This document shows, piece by piece, positions 6,472 to 13,520 of a stretch of DNA of 13,560 bases. The notes beneath the pieces were generated by a model that saw only the letters and a program-made list of their open reading frames with translations, was not told the DNA's origin and made no database searches. Origin of the DNA: Flavobacteriia bacterium. GTDB lineage: Bacteria; Bacteroidota; Bacteroidia; Flavobacteriales_D; Crocinitomicaceae. The translations under genes were made by a program, and so were the position numbers. The stretch lies in assembly GCA_009925805.1 (NCBI GenBank), contig RFQF01000040.1, forward strand, positions 1 through 13,560, given 5' to 3'. Every line of letters begins with the position of its first letter. Positions within the stretch are counted from its first letter, which is position 1.

Positions 6472-7303
6472 TAAAAAAAATCCATCCCTCGGTCGGGGAC
6501 TCAGTGCTCTATTAAGTGACACAACCGCAACGGCCGGTGGCTCCAACTTAATAGCCATTGAAAAAATTGAACCGAATCCTTTTAATCCACGTACCGATTT
6601 CGATGAAAATGCCCTAAAAGAACTGGCAGAATCCATCCAAGAACTGGGCATCATTCAACCCTTGACACTGAGAAAATTAAATACCGACAAATACCAAATC
6701 ATCTCCGGTGAACGCCGTTTTCGTGCCTCTCAAATCGCGGGATTAAAAGAAGTTCCGGCCTATATTCGAGTGGCAAACGACCAAAGCATGTTAGAAATGG
6801 CACTGGTTGAAAATATACAACGTGAAAATTTAAACGCCATTGAAATTGGTTTATCCTACCATCGATTATTGGAAGAATGTAAAATGACTCAAACAGACTT
6901 AAGTCAAAAAATTGCAAAATCGCGATCCGACATTACCAACCACCTACGCTTACTAAAACTTCCTGCGAAAATTCAGGCTTGCGTTCGCGATGGGAAAATT
7001 TCCATGGGCCATGCTCGAGCACTTCTGAGTATTTCAGATGAGCATCAACAACTTTTAGCGCTTGATTCCATCCTTGAAAAAGGGCTCTCTGTGCGTGAAA
7101 TTGAACAATGGAATTCCAAAACAACGACTCCAAAATCGAGTCCATCTTCTAACCACTTAAGTCCCTTAGAAAAACAACTGGTAAAGGCCTTAGGCACTTC
7201 CGTAAAAATCACCGAAAGCGCTAAAGGCAAAGGAAAACTTATCGTATCCTTTGATTCTCGGATTCAAAGAGACGCCTTAATTGCAAAACTGAGTCAGGGA
7301 TGA
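6458..7303 (+). CDS. parB: Chromosome partitioning protein ParB (Spo0J)
   Basis: A 281-residue ParB, the CTP-dependent DNA clamp that loads at parS and spreads. The N-terminal S-L-G-R-G-L-S-A-L-L-S (10-20) is the ParA-stimulating peptide. The CTP-binding domain has the G-E-R-R-F-R-A motif (84-90) and E-N-I-Q-R-E-N-L-N. A helix-turn-helix lies at about 143-170, and the C-terminal dimerisation domain follows a Ser/Thr/Pro-rich linker. The ATG at 6458 was chosen over a TTG two codons upstream because it gives the usual N-terminus. Either choice overlaps parA. The stop overlaps the next gene as ATGA. No parS-like palindrome was found in the window by eye. Confidence 0.96.
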   Translation: MTSNNKKNPSLGRGLSALLSDTTATAGGSNLIAIEKIEPNPFNPRTDFDENALKELAESIQELGIIQPLTLRKLNTDKYQIISGERRFRASQIAGLKEVPAYIRVANDQSMLEMALVENIQRENLNAIEIGLSYHRLLEECKMTQTDLSQKIAKSRSDITNHLRLLKLPAKIQACVRDGKISMGHARALLSISDEHQQLLALDSILEKGLSVREIEQWNSKTTTPKSSPSSNHLSPLEKQLVKALGTSVKITESAKGKGKLIVSFDSRIQRDALIAKLSQG

Positions 7304-7857
7304 AAGTCCTGGTAATGCTGGTTGCCTTGATTAATTACTCCTTTGTCTTGGCACAAGCCAAGCAGAAAGACCGTGCTTTGGATAGTATTTATCCCTTCAA
7401 AAAAGCCGTTTTGTTTTCTGCCGTGGTTCCCGGTTCTGGGCAAATTTTCAATTCCATGCATCATAGTCAACGAAAAAATGCCTATTGGAAAGTGCCTTTG
7501 ATATATGCAGGTCTTGGAGCAACGGCTTGGTTAATTTTTCAAAACCAACAAACCGTTCAGAGCATTAAAACGGAATATTCGCTCCGTCAAATCGCTACAC
7601 CCGTCGATCCAACATGGATGAACTACGATGATTTAGCCTTAGTATCCTTGTACGACCAATATGCTCGAAGAAGGGATTTATGTATTCTTGGAATGGGTGC
7701 TGTTTATCTGTTTCAGCTCTTGGATGCTGCGGTAGAAGCTCATTTTTTACATTTTAGCGTAACGCCCAATTTATCCATGAACCTTCAACCTTATGTGATT
7801 CCCCGAGCATTTGGTTGTTCCGCAACGCTGCACCTTAATTCCAACATTTGCCGATGA
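7300..7857 (+). CDS. DUF5683 family membrane protein
   Basis: A 185-residue protein with a signal peptide or first helix (about 3-18, ending L-A-Q) and two further hydrophobic segments, one near 66-82 and one near 128-145. The stretch S-A-V-V-P-G-S-G-Q-I-F-N, then Y-W-K-V-P-L-I-Y-A-G-L-G, R-R-R-D-L-C-I-L and L-D-A-A-V-E-A-H-F-L-H-F, is the DUF5683 pattern. The family is frequent in Bacteroidota, and its function is not known to me. It overlaps parB and dapB by four bases each (ATGA), which argues for coupled translation and a role linked to the cell envelope or cycle (inference). Confidence 0.85.
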   Translation: MKVLVMLVALINYSFVLAQAKQKDRALDSIYPFKKAVLFSAVVPGSGQIFNSMHHSQRKNAYWKVPLIYAGLGATAWLIFQNQQTVQSIKTEYSLRQIATPVDPTWMNYDDLALVSLYDQYARRRDLCILGMGAVYLFQLLDAAVEAHFLHFSVTPNLSMNLQPYVIPRAFGCSATLHLNSNICR

Positions 7858-8570
7858 AAATTGCGCTTATAGGCTACGGTAAAATGGGTAAAACTCTGGA
7901 AAAAATGGCCCAAGAACGGGGGCATGAAATCTCAGTTATTTACTCTTCGGAAAACCCGTTTGAAACATCTACCATCAAAAACGCCGATATTGCTATTGAA
8001 TTTTCACGTCCCGAGCTCGTTCTCAAGCACATCCAACATGCACTTGCTCTTGGATTACCCTTGATAGTAGGTACAACAGGGTGGAACCCGCATATAAACG
8101 ATGTACGAACGTGGGTTGATGCACACCGAGGAAGTCTGCTGTACGCATCCAATTTTAGTTTAGGAGTGCATATGTTCAATCAATTGGCTGAGCAACTCGC
8201 TCGAATGGTATCATGCTACGACCAATACGCTTTGCGCATTGAAGAAATCCATCATACTCAAAAACTGGATAGCCCCAGTGGCACTGCCATAACCTTAGCA
8301 GAACGGGTAATTGCCCAACATTCAGCGCTTAATTCTTGGGAAGAAACGTCTTCCAACCAACCGGGGGTTCTCCCAATTAAGGCGCACCGAATTCCAAATG
8401 TTCCCGGAACCCATTCCTTGCACGCCAAATCCGTGGTGGATTCGATTACGATATCCCATGAAGCCCATAATCGGGATGGATTCGCCTTAGGCGCCATCGT
8501 GGCTGCCGAATTTTTACTCGGTAAACAAGGGTTGTTTACTATGGACGATGTCCTTAACTTTACCCCCTAA
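7854..8570 (+). CDS. dapB: 4-hydroxy-tetrahydrodipicolinate reductase
   Basis: DapB reduces hydroxy-tetrahydrodipicolinate with NAD(P)H in the diaminopimelate/lysine pathway, supplying the cross-linking residue of peptidoglycan. The nucleotide-binding G-Y-G-K-M-G is at 7-12, G-T-T-G-W is near 74-78, and the catalytic segment E-I-H-H-T-Q-K-L-D-S-P-S-G-T-A has H133, H134 and K137, equivalent to H159, H160 and K163 of the E. coli enzyme. At 238 residues it is shorter than the E. coli protein (273) but normal for this phylum. The start is the ATG of the ATGA overlap; a TTG two codons earlier is less likely. Lying inside an overlapping gene run, it has no room for a lysine riboswitch. Confidence 0.96.
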   Translation: MKIALIGYGKMGKTLEKMAQERGHEISVIYSSENPFETSTIKNADIAIEFSRPELVLKHIQHALALGLPLIVGTTGWNPHINDVRTWVDAHRGSLLYASNFSLGVHMFNQLAEQLARMVSCYDQYALRIEEIHHTQKLDSPSGTAITLAERVIAQHSALNSWEETSSNQPGVLPIKAHRIPNVPGTHSLHAKSVVDSITISHEAHNRDGFALGAIVAAEFLLGKQGLFTMDDVLNFTP

Positions 8571-8580
8571 TCTTGTCGTC

Positions 8581-10527
8581 ATGAGCTTTATCTATTTTTA
8601 CTTATTGATTTTAGTGAATCCCATATTGGGTCAATGGCATAAACTTTTTACTAAAATCGCAGCGTCGGAAGTGGGTAAAAATTCAGGAATAAAACCGAAC
8701 TATGCTTTTATTCCGGGCTTAAACTATTATCTCGTCTATAAATTCACCAATAAAAAGCCTTTTTGGACGGTTTTATTGCTTTTCCCAGGGGTGCATCTCG
8801 TGATGATGATGGTCGCGAACTTAAGTTTAGTTCGTCGATTTGGAAAATTCAGTTTCACCGACACCTTACAAGGGTTATTTTTTCCATATTTCTTGTTCTA
8901 TCAGATCGCCAAGGATGAAAAATCCCTTCCTGTACAAGACACCAACTGGAACAACGCCAAGGAAACCGAAGCAAGAAAATGGGGAGATCATTTGGTACTC
9001 TTCCTTTGCTTGCCCCTCTTAGGCCACGCTTTGCAATTTCTGTTCTCGTTGATAAGCCGTAAAAAACCGGGAAGCAAAACCGGAGCGAAAGAATGGGGAG
9101 ACTCCTTGATTTTTGCCCTCGTGGCGGCAACGGTTATTCGCTCCTACGTTTTTGAACCTTTTCAAATACCAACAGGTTCCATGGAAAAGACGATGCTTGT
9201 AGGCGACTTTTTATTTGTGAATAAATTGGCCTACGGACCGAAGGTTCCTGTAACGCCCCTTTCGTATCCGCTGGTGCATAATAATGTGCCATGGGTGAAT
9301 ATTCCTTCTTACCTTATGATTGAAAAAGGATCGTATTTTCGCTTGCCGGGATTTGGCAAGGTTAAACCTTATGATATTGTCGTATTCAATTATCCATCAG
9401 GGGACACGGCGGTGTATGATCCGCGTATTCCGAACGGATTGATGGGGCATGATTATCATGGAATCGTTAATCAAGAATCGATTTGGCAATTTCGGGTAAA
9501 AAACAATTTGCTTGGTAAAGGTGTGAATCGAACCGATTCCTTAAAATTCCTCAGTTTTATTAAAAACGTAGATGCCTGGAGAACCTTGGCAAGAACCAAT
9601 TTAAAAAATGGACTTTTCCCGATTTATTCTCAAGAATTCAGCGAAGGCCTTACGCATGGTGGTTTAATTTATCGGCCGGTAGATAAGCGCGAAAACTACA
9701 TTAAACGCTGCATAGGAACCCCTGGCGATGAAATTGAAATCATCCATGCCACCGTTTACCGCAATGGTAAACCGGCACGTATTTTCCCGAACATGGCCTT
9801 TAAATGGGATGTTAGTAAGGCTTCAACCACGCTTACCGAACAACAAATGGTGGATAATTTCGGATTGGAAAACGCTCCGGATGGATCCCGCATGGATTTC
9901 GAAGAAGGGGACTCCACGTCTCCCTATGTGTTAAACATCACATCCGAAGAAAAGAAACTAATTCAAGAGGCATATCCAACTGCGGAATTCAAGGTGCACG
10001 TTGACCGAAGGTCATACAGCAGAGAACATAGAAATCCTTCTCCCGAGGAGTTGATTGAGAATTTGGATTGCTTTCCAAAGGATTTTTACGTGAATAACAC
10101 CATGACCGACTTTCAAAAATTTACCGTCCCCAAAAAGGGTACTTCTGTAAAATTAACCGCTCAGAATATCCCATGGTATCGGAGAATAATTACAGCCTAT
10201 GAAGGACATCGGTTAGAGGAACGTAAGGATGGGATTTACCTTGATGGAAAGAAAACGGATACCTATACCTTCGCTTTAGATTACTATTGGATGATGGGTG
10301 ATAATCGATACAATTCTGCAGACTCGAGAGTTTGGGGTTTTGTGCCGGAGGACCATATTGTGGGACGTGCTTCGTTGGTATGGTTATCGAACAGTCCGTA
10401 CAAGGGAATTCGAGCTGAACGTATTCTCAAAAACGTAAGCCAAGAGGGTTCCTTTACGGTAATCGAATGGATTGGATTTCTTTTAGGTGTAGCCCTGCTC
10501 ATTCTGATCTTTAAGTATCTGGCATAA
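8581..10527 (+). CDS. lepB: Signal peptidase I, long Bacteroidota form
   Basis: LepB removes signal peptides from exported proteins at the outer face of the inner membrane. The 648 residues are twice the E. coli length (324). Residues 1-165 hold several extra hydrophobic helices, followed by a membrane segment at about 178-192 that leads into P-T-G-S-M with nucleophile Ser200. The general-base Lys375 lies in Y-I-K-R-C-I-G-T-P-G-D, and box E (G-D-N-R-x-x-S-A-D-S-R-x-W-G, Asp574) is complete. Ser and Lys are 175 residues apart (55 in E. coli) and Lys to box E is about 199 (about 127), so both loops are expanded. A final hydrophobic helix (about 628-647) anchors the C-terminus. The ATG at 8581 leaves a 10-base gap after dapB; an in-frame ATG at 8548 would overlap dapB. 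Confidence 0.93.
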   Translation: MSFIYFYLLILVNPILGQWHKLFTKIAASEVGKNSGIKPNYAFIPGLNYYLVYKFTNKKPFWTVLLLFPGVHLVMMMVANLSLVRRFGKFSFTDTLQGLFFPYFLFYQIAKDEKSLPVQDTNWNNAKETEARKWGDHLVLFLCLPLLGHALQFLFSLISRKKPGSKTGAKEWGDSLIFALVAATVIRSYVFEPFQIPTGSMEKTMLVGDFLFVNKLAYGPKVPVTPLSYPLVHNNVPWVNIPSYLMIEKGSYFRLPGFGKVKPYDIVVFNYPSGDTAVYDPRIPNGLMGHDYHGIVNQESIWQFRVKNNLLGKGVNRTDSLKFLSFIKNVDAWRTLARTNLKNGLFPIYSQEFSEGLTHGGLIYRPVDKRENYIKRCIGTPGDEIEIIHATVYRNGKPARIFPNMAFKWDVSKASTTLTEQQMVDNFGLENAPDGSRMDFEEGDSTSPYVLNITSEEKKLIQEAYPTAEFKVHVDRRSYSREHRNPSPEELIENLDCFPKDFYVNNTMTDFQKFTVPKKGTSVKLTAQNIPWYRRIITAYEGHRLEERKDGIYLDGKKTDTYTFALDYYWMMGDNRYNSADSRVWGFVPEDHIVGRASLVWLSNSPYKGIRAERILKNVSQEGSFTVIEWIGFLLGVALLILIFKYLA

Positions 10528-11114
10528 TGCTGTTTCCAACAGCTTATTTTCCGTCCATTCATTATTTGAAAGCGTTATGCCATTCCCAAGAACCTGTGGA
10601 AATCGAGGTGCATGAGCATTGGATAAAACAAACAATTAGAAACCGTTGTGAGATCCTCGGCGCCTCAGGAATTCAACCATTAACCGTACCTATTTGCCAT
10701 GAAAAAGGAAAACAAGCCATGAATGACCTGCGGGTTGACGATTCCAAAAACTGGCGAAAAACGCATTGGAAGTCGTTGGTTACCGCTTATGGACGCTCCC
10801 CATATTTCGAACATTATGCCTTAGAAATCGAAGCATGCATTTTCGCGGAAACCGACCTACTTGTTGAAATCAATTTCGGCATCCTCCGCACGTTCAAGAA
10901 TTTATGGGATTTACCTACCACTTGGAAAGCATCCGACGCTTTTTTACCCTATTTCCAACAGGACCATCGTTTAACCAATTGGCTGGATAAAGCGGTATAC
11001 CATGAAGCGTATTATCAAGTATTCCAGCAACAAGGAACGCCGATTTTCAACCCATCCGCCCTGGATTTATTGTGTTGTGAAGGACCGATAGGAAGAAGGA
11101 TTATACTCAATTGA
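10527..11114 (+). CDS. WbqC-like family protein
   Basis: A 195-residue soluble protein. P-T-A-Y-F-P-S-I-H-Y near the N-terminus, K-Q-T-I-R-N-R-C-E-I-L, then L-T-V-P-I, and especially W-R-K-T-H-W-K-S-L-x-x-A-Y-x-x-S-P-Y-F-x-H-Y (about 72-93) are the WbqC-family pattern. The family was named from an O-antigen cluster, but its activity is not established to my knowledge, and many members, as here, lie outside sugar clusters. The start shares one base with the lepB stop (TAATG), suggesting translational coupling. It is the last gene of the run, and its stop overlaps the stop of the convergent gene by eight bases. Confidence 0.85.
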   Translation: MLFPTAYFPSIHYLKALCHSQEPVEIEVHEHWIKQTIRNRCEILGASGIQPLTVPICHEKGKQAMNDLRVDDSKNWRKTHWKSLVTAYGRSPYFEHYALEIEACIFAETDLLVEINFGILRTFKNLWDLPTTWKASDAFLPYFQQDHRLTNWLDKAVYHEAYYQVFQQQGTPIFNPSALDLLCCEGPIGRRIILN

Positions 11115-12069
11115 AAACGTTCAACCTTTGGTTGCTGGCCTGATATTGCCAAAGTTTATTCCAAGGTAAACAGAGAAGGGAAGGGTTCTTTTTTCCTTGA
11201 TTAATCAAGATTAAATCGCCTCGTTCATTGAACCGAAGGTCTGTTGGATTGGAATAATCGCATTCATCCAAGTAACTCACAGCTAAAATATCCCCGAATT
11301 GTGAAAAAACAAGAAGGATTCTGTCCGAGGAACACAGCAAATAGAAATCGTTGGTTTTGGGATGTATCGCCAAAGCGTTGGGGCGAATTTCAGGATTGGC
11401 TTTTTTTAGGAGCGTATTGATCGTAGCGGCTTGATTCGATAAAATATTCTGGGATTGTAATTTCTCAACCACAGCATCTGCATCAAACGTGAACAAGGGT
11501 TCTTTTCCATAGCGGTGTTGGGAAATACTGTAGAAGTGCAACGAACGTAATCTTGAGGTAGGGTTTTCCTCGGAGGAACAAAAAATCAAACGGTTCGTTT
11601 CACGATCATAACAGCACGATGAACTCTTCCAGTTTGGCGAATTCAACGATACGCGTAAGGTTGTGGTTGAATCGAAAGGAAAAGAACTTTGATAGATATC
11701 CATTTCGGAATCCACGAGATATAAGGTGGAATCAACCGCCACAAAATCCAAGAGGCTCGCTGATTTTGGAAGTGGAAGAATATCGGAAACCGAATTGCCA
11801 TCGGAGCTATGCATAACGAGTCCTCGCGTACAGCATTGTGGATGCAAAATCCAGTGGACACTGTCCATTTGTGCGAATCGGTTGATGGAATTGGGAAAAT
11901 TAGTTAGTGCAATTTGATTGGGATGTTTTATGTCATAATACCCCTTTTCTTTTTTAAAGGATCGCGCCTTATGTACATAAAATCGCTCTAATCCAACGGA
12001 CTCAAAGGTTTCTGTGGCGATAAAAGACAACGTGGCCAAAACCACGGACAAAGCATGATTTATTCGCAT
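11107..12069 (-). CDS. SdiA-regulated-type beta-propeller protein, diverged
   Basis: A 320-residue protein with one N-terminal hydrophobic stretch (about 5-19), probably a signal peptide or anchor. The rest is beta-rich with repeating blades: P-L-P-K-S-A-S-L-L-D-F near 98-108, C-C-Y-D-R-E-T-N-R-L near 151-160, and I-R-P-N-A-L-A-I-H-P-K-T-N-D-F-Y-L-L-C-S-S, then L-L-V-F-S-Q-F-G-D-I-L-A-V in the last third. This last block matches the SdiA-regulated (YjiK-like) family, where it reads S-G-I-A-x-H-P-x-T. The acidic E-G pairs usual in the middle and last blades are replaced here, so the copy is diverged. Function unknown; an exported propeller that binds a ligand is an inference. It diverges from the beta-barrel gene at 12154. 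A weak TAATTTTA box (12076-12083) ends six bases before its start. Confidence 0.65.
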   Translation of the reverse strand: MRINHALSVVLATLSFIATETFESVGLERFYVHKARSFKKEKGYYDIKHPNQIALTNFPNSINRFAQMDSVHWILHPQCCTRGLVMHSSDGNSVSDILPLPKSASLLDFVAVDSTLYLVDSEMDIYQSSFPFDSTTTLRVSLNSPNWKSSSCCYDRETNRLIFCSSEENPTSRLRSLHFYSISQHRYGKEPLFTFDADAVVEKLQSQNILSNQAATINTLLKKANPEIRPNALAIHPKTNDFYLLCSSDRILLVFSQFGDILAVSYLDECDYSNPTDLRFNERGDLILINQGKKNPSLLCLPWNKLWQYQASNQRLNVFN

Positions 12070-12107
12070 CCGATGTAAAATTAGTGAAATTTATGATTTA
12101 CTTTTGA

Positions 12108-12137
12108 TTGTAATGTTAAACAGGTACTTTACCTTTA
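12108..12137 (+). promoter_or_regulatory. Promoter of the beta-barrel gene, TTG-N19-TACCTTTA
   Basis: TTG (12108-12110), then exactly 19 bases, then TACCTTTA (12130-12137), one base off TAnnTTTG. The ATG follows 16 bases after the -7 box, so the leader would be about 10 bases. Confidence 0.55.
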
Positions 12138-12153
12138 CAAATATCTTTTTTTC

Positions 12154-12831
12154 ATGATTCGATTATTCTTTGCCTTTACCCTTGTTTTTGCAAATGTTAT
12201 TGCTCTTGGCCAAGTGAGTATTTCTGGAGGAACAGGGATATTGAACGGTTTAGGAACAGGATACAAGCCGCTAGGACTTCACCTTGGATTAGAACTACCC
12301 CGTTCGAGTGATCTTACCTTTTATGTGCGCGCTTCAGCTTTTTTTCCATCATTAGGTACGGATACCAATTACGCGAACATGACTGCGATTAATACCACGA
12401 TAACTCCCTACACGTTATCGGTAGCTTACCGTAGTAAATCCTCAACCTTTTATTTTGAAGGAGGTACAAGATCCTATATGTTAAATGATTACGATAACGG
12501 ATTTGGGATATATGGTGGAAGTGTCTTTGGGGTTGGTATAAACCGCACGGTTTTGAAATATAATACTTATGATTATACCAATACCTATGCATGGGAAGGG
12601 AAATATTTACCCTCGAACGGAGCAGAAACCCAAGGAAATATTTATTATTTAGCGATTGGATTACAAGGAGGAATGAAGTATACGATTCCAATTAAAGGCA
12701 CATTATACTTCGATATAACAGGAACCTATTCTATTTTGAATATTGCCAATAATACCGTAGGAAGTAGCAGTCCAACGTATTCTCGACTCAATTTCCTATT
12801 CAACCTCGGATATCGACGCGATCTCTATTAA
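12154..12831 (+). CDS. Putative outer-membrane beta-barrel protein, unrecognised
   Basis: A 225-residue protein with a clear signal peptide (about 1-20, ending L-G-Q). The rest alternates polar and hydrophobic residues, rich in Gly, Tyr, Thr and Asn, with strand-like stretches such as L-G-L-H-L-G-L-E-L, L-T-F-Y-V-R-A-S-A-F-F, S-T-F-Y-F-E-G-G, Y-Y-L-A-I-G-L-Q-G-G and a final L-N-F-L-F-N-L-G-Y-R. That pattern and size suit a small outer-membrane barrel of about 8-10 strands. I do not recognise a named family. The gene has its own promoter and does not seem to belong to an operon. Its last 36 bases overlap the 3' end of aroK on the other strand, which ties the closing strand of the barrel to the shikimate kinase tail. 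Confidence 0.75.
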   Translation: MIRLFFAFTLVFANVIALGQVSISGGTGILNGLGTGYKPLGLHLGLELPRSSDLTFYVRASAFFPSLGTDTNYANMTAINTTITPYTLSVAYRSKSSTFYFEGGTRSYMLNDYDNGFGIYGGSVFGVGINRTVLKYNTYDYTNTYAWEGKYLPSNGAETQGNIYYLAIGLQGGMKYTIPIKGTLYFDITGTYSILNIANNTVGSSSPTYSRLNFLFNLGYRRDLY

Positions 12832-13335
12832 TTCGTGAAGTACCTGATCCAACGGAGCATTTCCATCAATCGTATATTGAACCGATCGATATAAAGGGTC
12901 CCTTTGGGTATAAAGTTCGTATAAAATCGCCTCTTGTTCCTTACGAGAATGTCCATCAAGCAAGGGACGACTTAAACTGGCGCCTTGGGATGACCGGGTT
13001 ATTCGTGAAAGTGCTACCTCGGGATCAACGTGTAAATATACCGAAACCGTTTTATGCAGAAGCCAATGAAGGCTGGATTCCGTCAGAATAAATCCTCCTC
13101 CGGTGGCAATGATGCTAGGACCTATTTCAGCAAATGATTGACAAAATTCAGCTTCTTGAAATCTAAAATAATCCCAACCGTGAACTTGTACGATTTCCCA
13201 AATGGGTTTTTTTTCTCGTGCTTCAACCCAAGAATCTGTATCATAAACAGGCCAACCAAAATATTCCCCTAATGCGGCAGCTAAGGTTGTTTTACCACTC
13301 CCCATTAAACCCACCAAGGTAATCGGATGTATCAT
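12796..13335 (-). CDS. aroK: Shikimate kinase
   Basis: Phosphorylates shikimate with ATP, step five of the shikimate pathway to aromatic amino acids. The 179 residues are close to the usual 170-175. Walker A is G-L-M-G-S-G-K-T (9-16). Shikimate-binding residues are D34, R57 (in F-R-F-Q-E) and the G-G-G at 78-80. The lid has R-P-L-L (R122) and the later R144 in R-D-P-L-Y. All key residues are present. The ATG at 13335 gives the normal N-terminus M-I-x-P-I-x-L-V-G. A TATTTTTG box ends six bases before it. The gene diverges from tRNA-Lys. The last 11 codons plus the TAG are antisense to the end of the beta-barrel gene. Confidence 0.96.
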   Translation of the reverse strand: MIHPITLVGLMGSGKTTLAAALGEYFGWPVYDTDSWVEAREKKPIWEIVQVHGWDYFRFQEAEFCQSFAEIGPSIIATGGGFILTESSLHWLLHKTVSVYLHVDPEVALSRITRSSQGASLSRPLLDGHSRKEQEAILYELYTQRDPLYRSVQYTIDGNAPLDQVLHELIEIASISEVE

Positions 13336-13341
13336 CTACGT

Positions 13342-13349
13342 CAAAAATA
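13342..13349 (-). promoter_or_regulatory. -7 box (TATTTTTG) of aroK
   Basis: An exact TAnnTTTG match on the minus strand, six bases before the aroK ATG. TTC (13371-13369) lies exactly 19 bases upstream, one base off the expected TTG. The message would begin at or near the start codon. Confidence 0.6.
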
Positions 13350-13381
13350 AACATTGAAACCATGTTTCGAAAAAAAATAAC

Positions 13382-13389
13382 TATATTTG
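13382..13389 (+). promoter_or_regulatory. -7 box (TATATTTG) of tRNA-Lys
   Basis: TATATTTG fits TAnnTTTG exactly, 15 bases before the mature tRNA. It is followed by CACCC, giving TTTGCACCC as at rplS. A TTG at 13354-13356 is 25 bases upstream, further than the usual 19-21, so the -33 element is uncertain. Confidence 0.6.
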
Positions 13390-13404
13390 CACCCTCAAAA
13401 TACT

Positions 13405-13477
13405 GATTCCGTAGCTCAGCTGGTAGAGCAATACACTTTTAATGTATGGGCCCTGGGTTCGAATCCCAGCGGAATCA
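13405..13477 (+). tRNA. tRNA-Lys (anticodon TTT)
   Basis: A complete 73-base cloverleaf. The acceptor GATTCCG (13405-13411) pairs with CGGAATC (13470-13476), with discriminator A at 13477. The D stem is GCTC/GAGC around AGCTGGTA. The anticodon stem is ATACA/TGTAT with loop CTTTTAA, whose middle bases TTT (13438-13440) read lysine codons. The variable loop has 5 bases. The T stem is CTGGG/CCCAG with loop TTCGAAT. CCA is not encoded and must be added afterwards. Confidence 0.97.
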
Positions 13478-13483
13478 CAAAAG

Positions 13484-13520
13484 AAGTCCACTTCGGAACG
13501 AAGCGGGCTTTTTTGTTTTT
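13484..13520 (+). terminator. Intrinsic terminator after tRNA-Lys
   Basis: AAGTCCACTTCG (13484-13495) pairs with CGAAGCGGGCTT (13499-13510) around the loop GAA, with a single A-C mismatch and one G-T pair. It is followed by a T-rich run (TTTTGTTTTT) from 13511. It begins seven bases after the tRNA. Confidence 0.88.

Noticed and set aside
5656..7303. Plasmid-type partition system or sign of an integrated plasmid
   Set aside because: ParA and ParB have chromosomal Soj/Spo0J features and sit in one operon with dapB and lepB, which are core housekeeping genes.
7858..7900. Lysine riboswitch or other leader before dapB
   Set aside because: dapB overlaps the preceding gene by four bases, leaving no leader, and no such structure occurs before the operon.
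12389..12691. 100-codon minus-strand frame inside the beta-barrel gene
   Set aside because: It is antisense to a gene with a signal peptide and promoter, and its composition is explained by the reverse complement of Tyr/Thr-rich codons.
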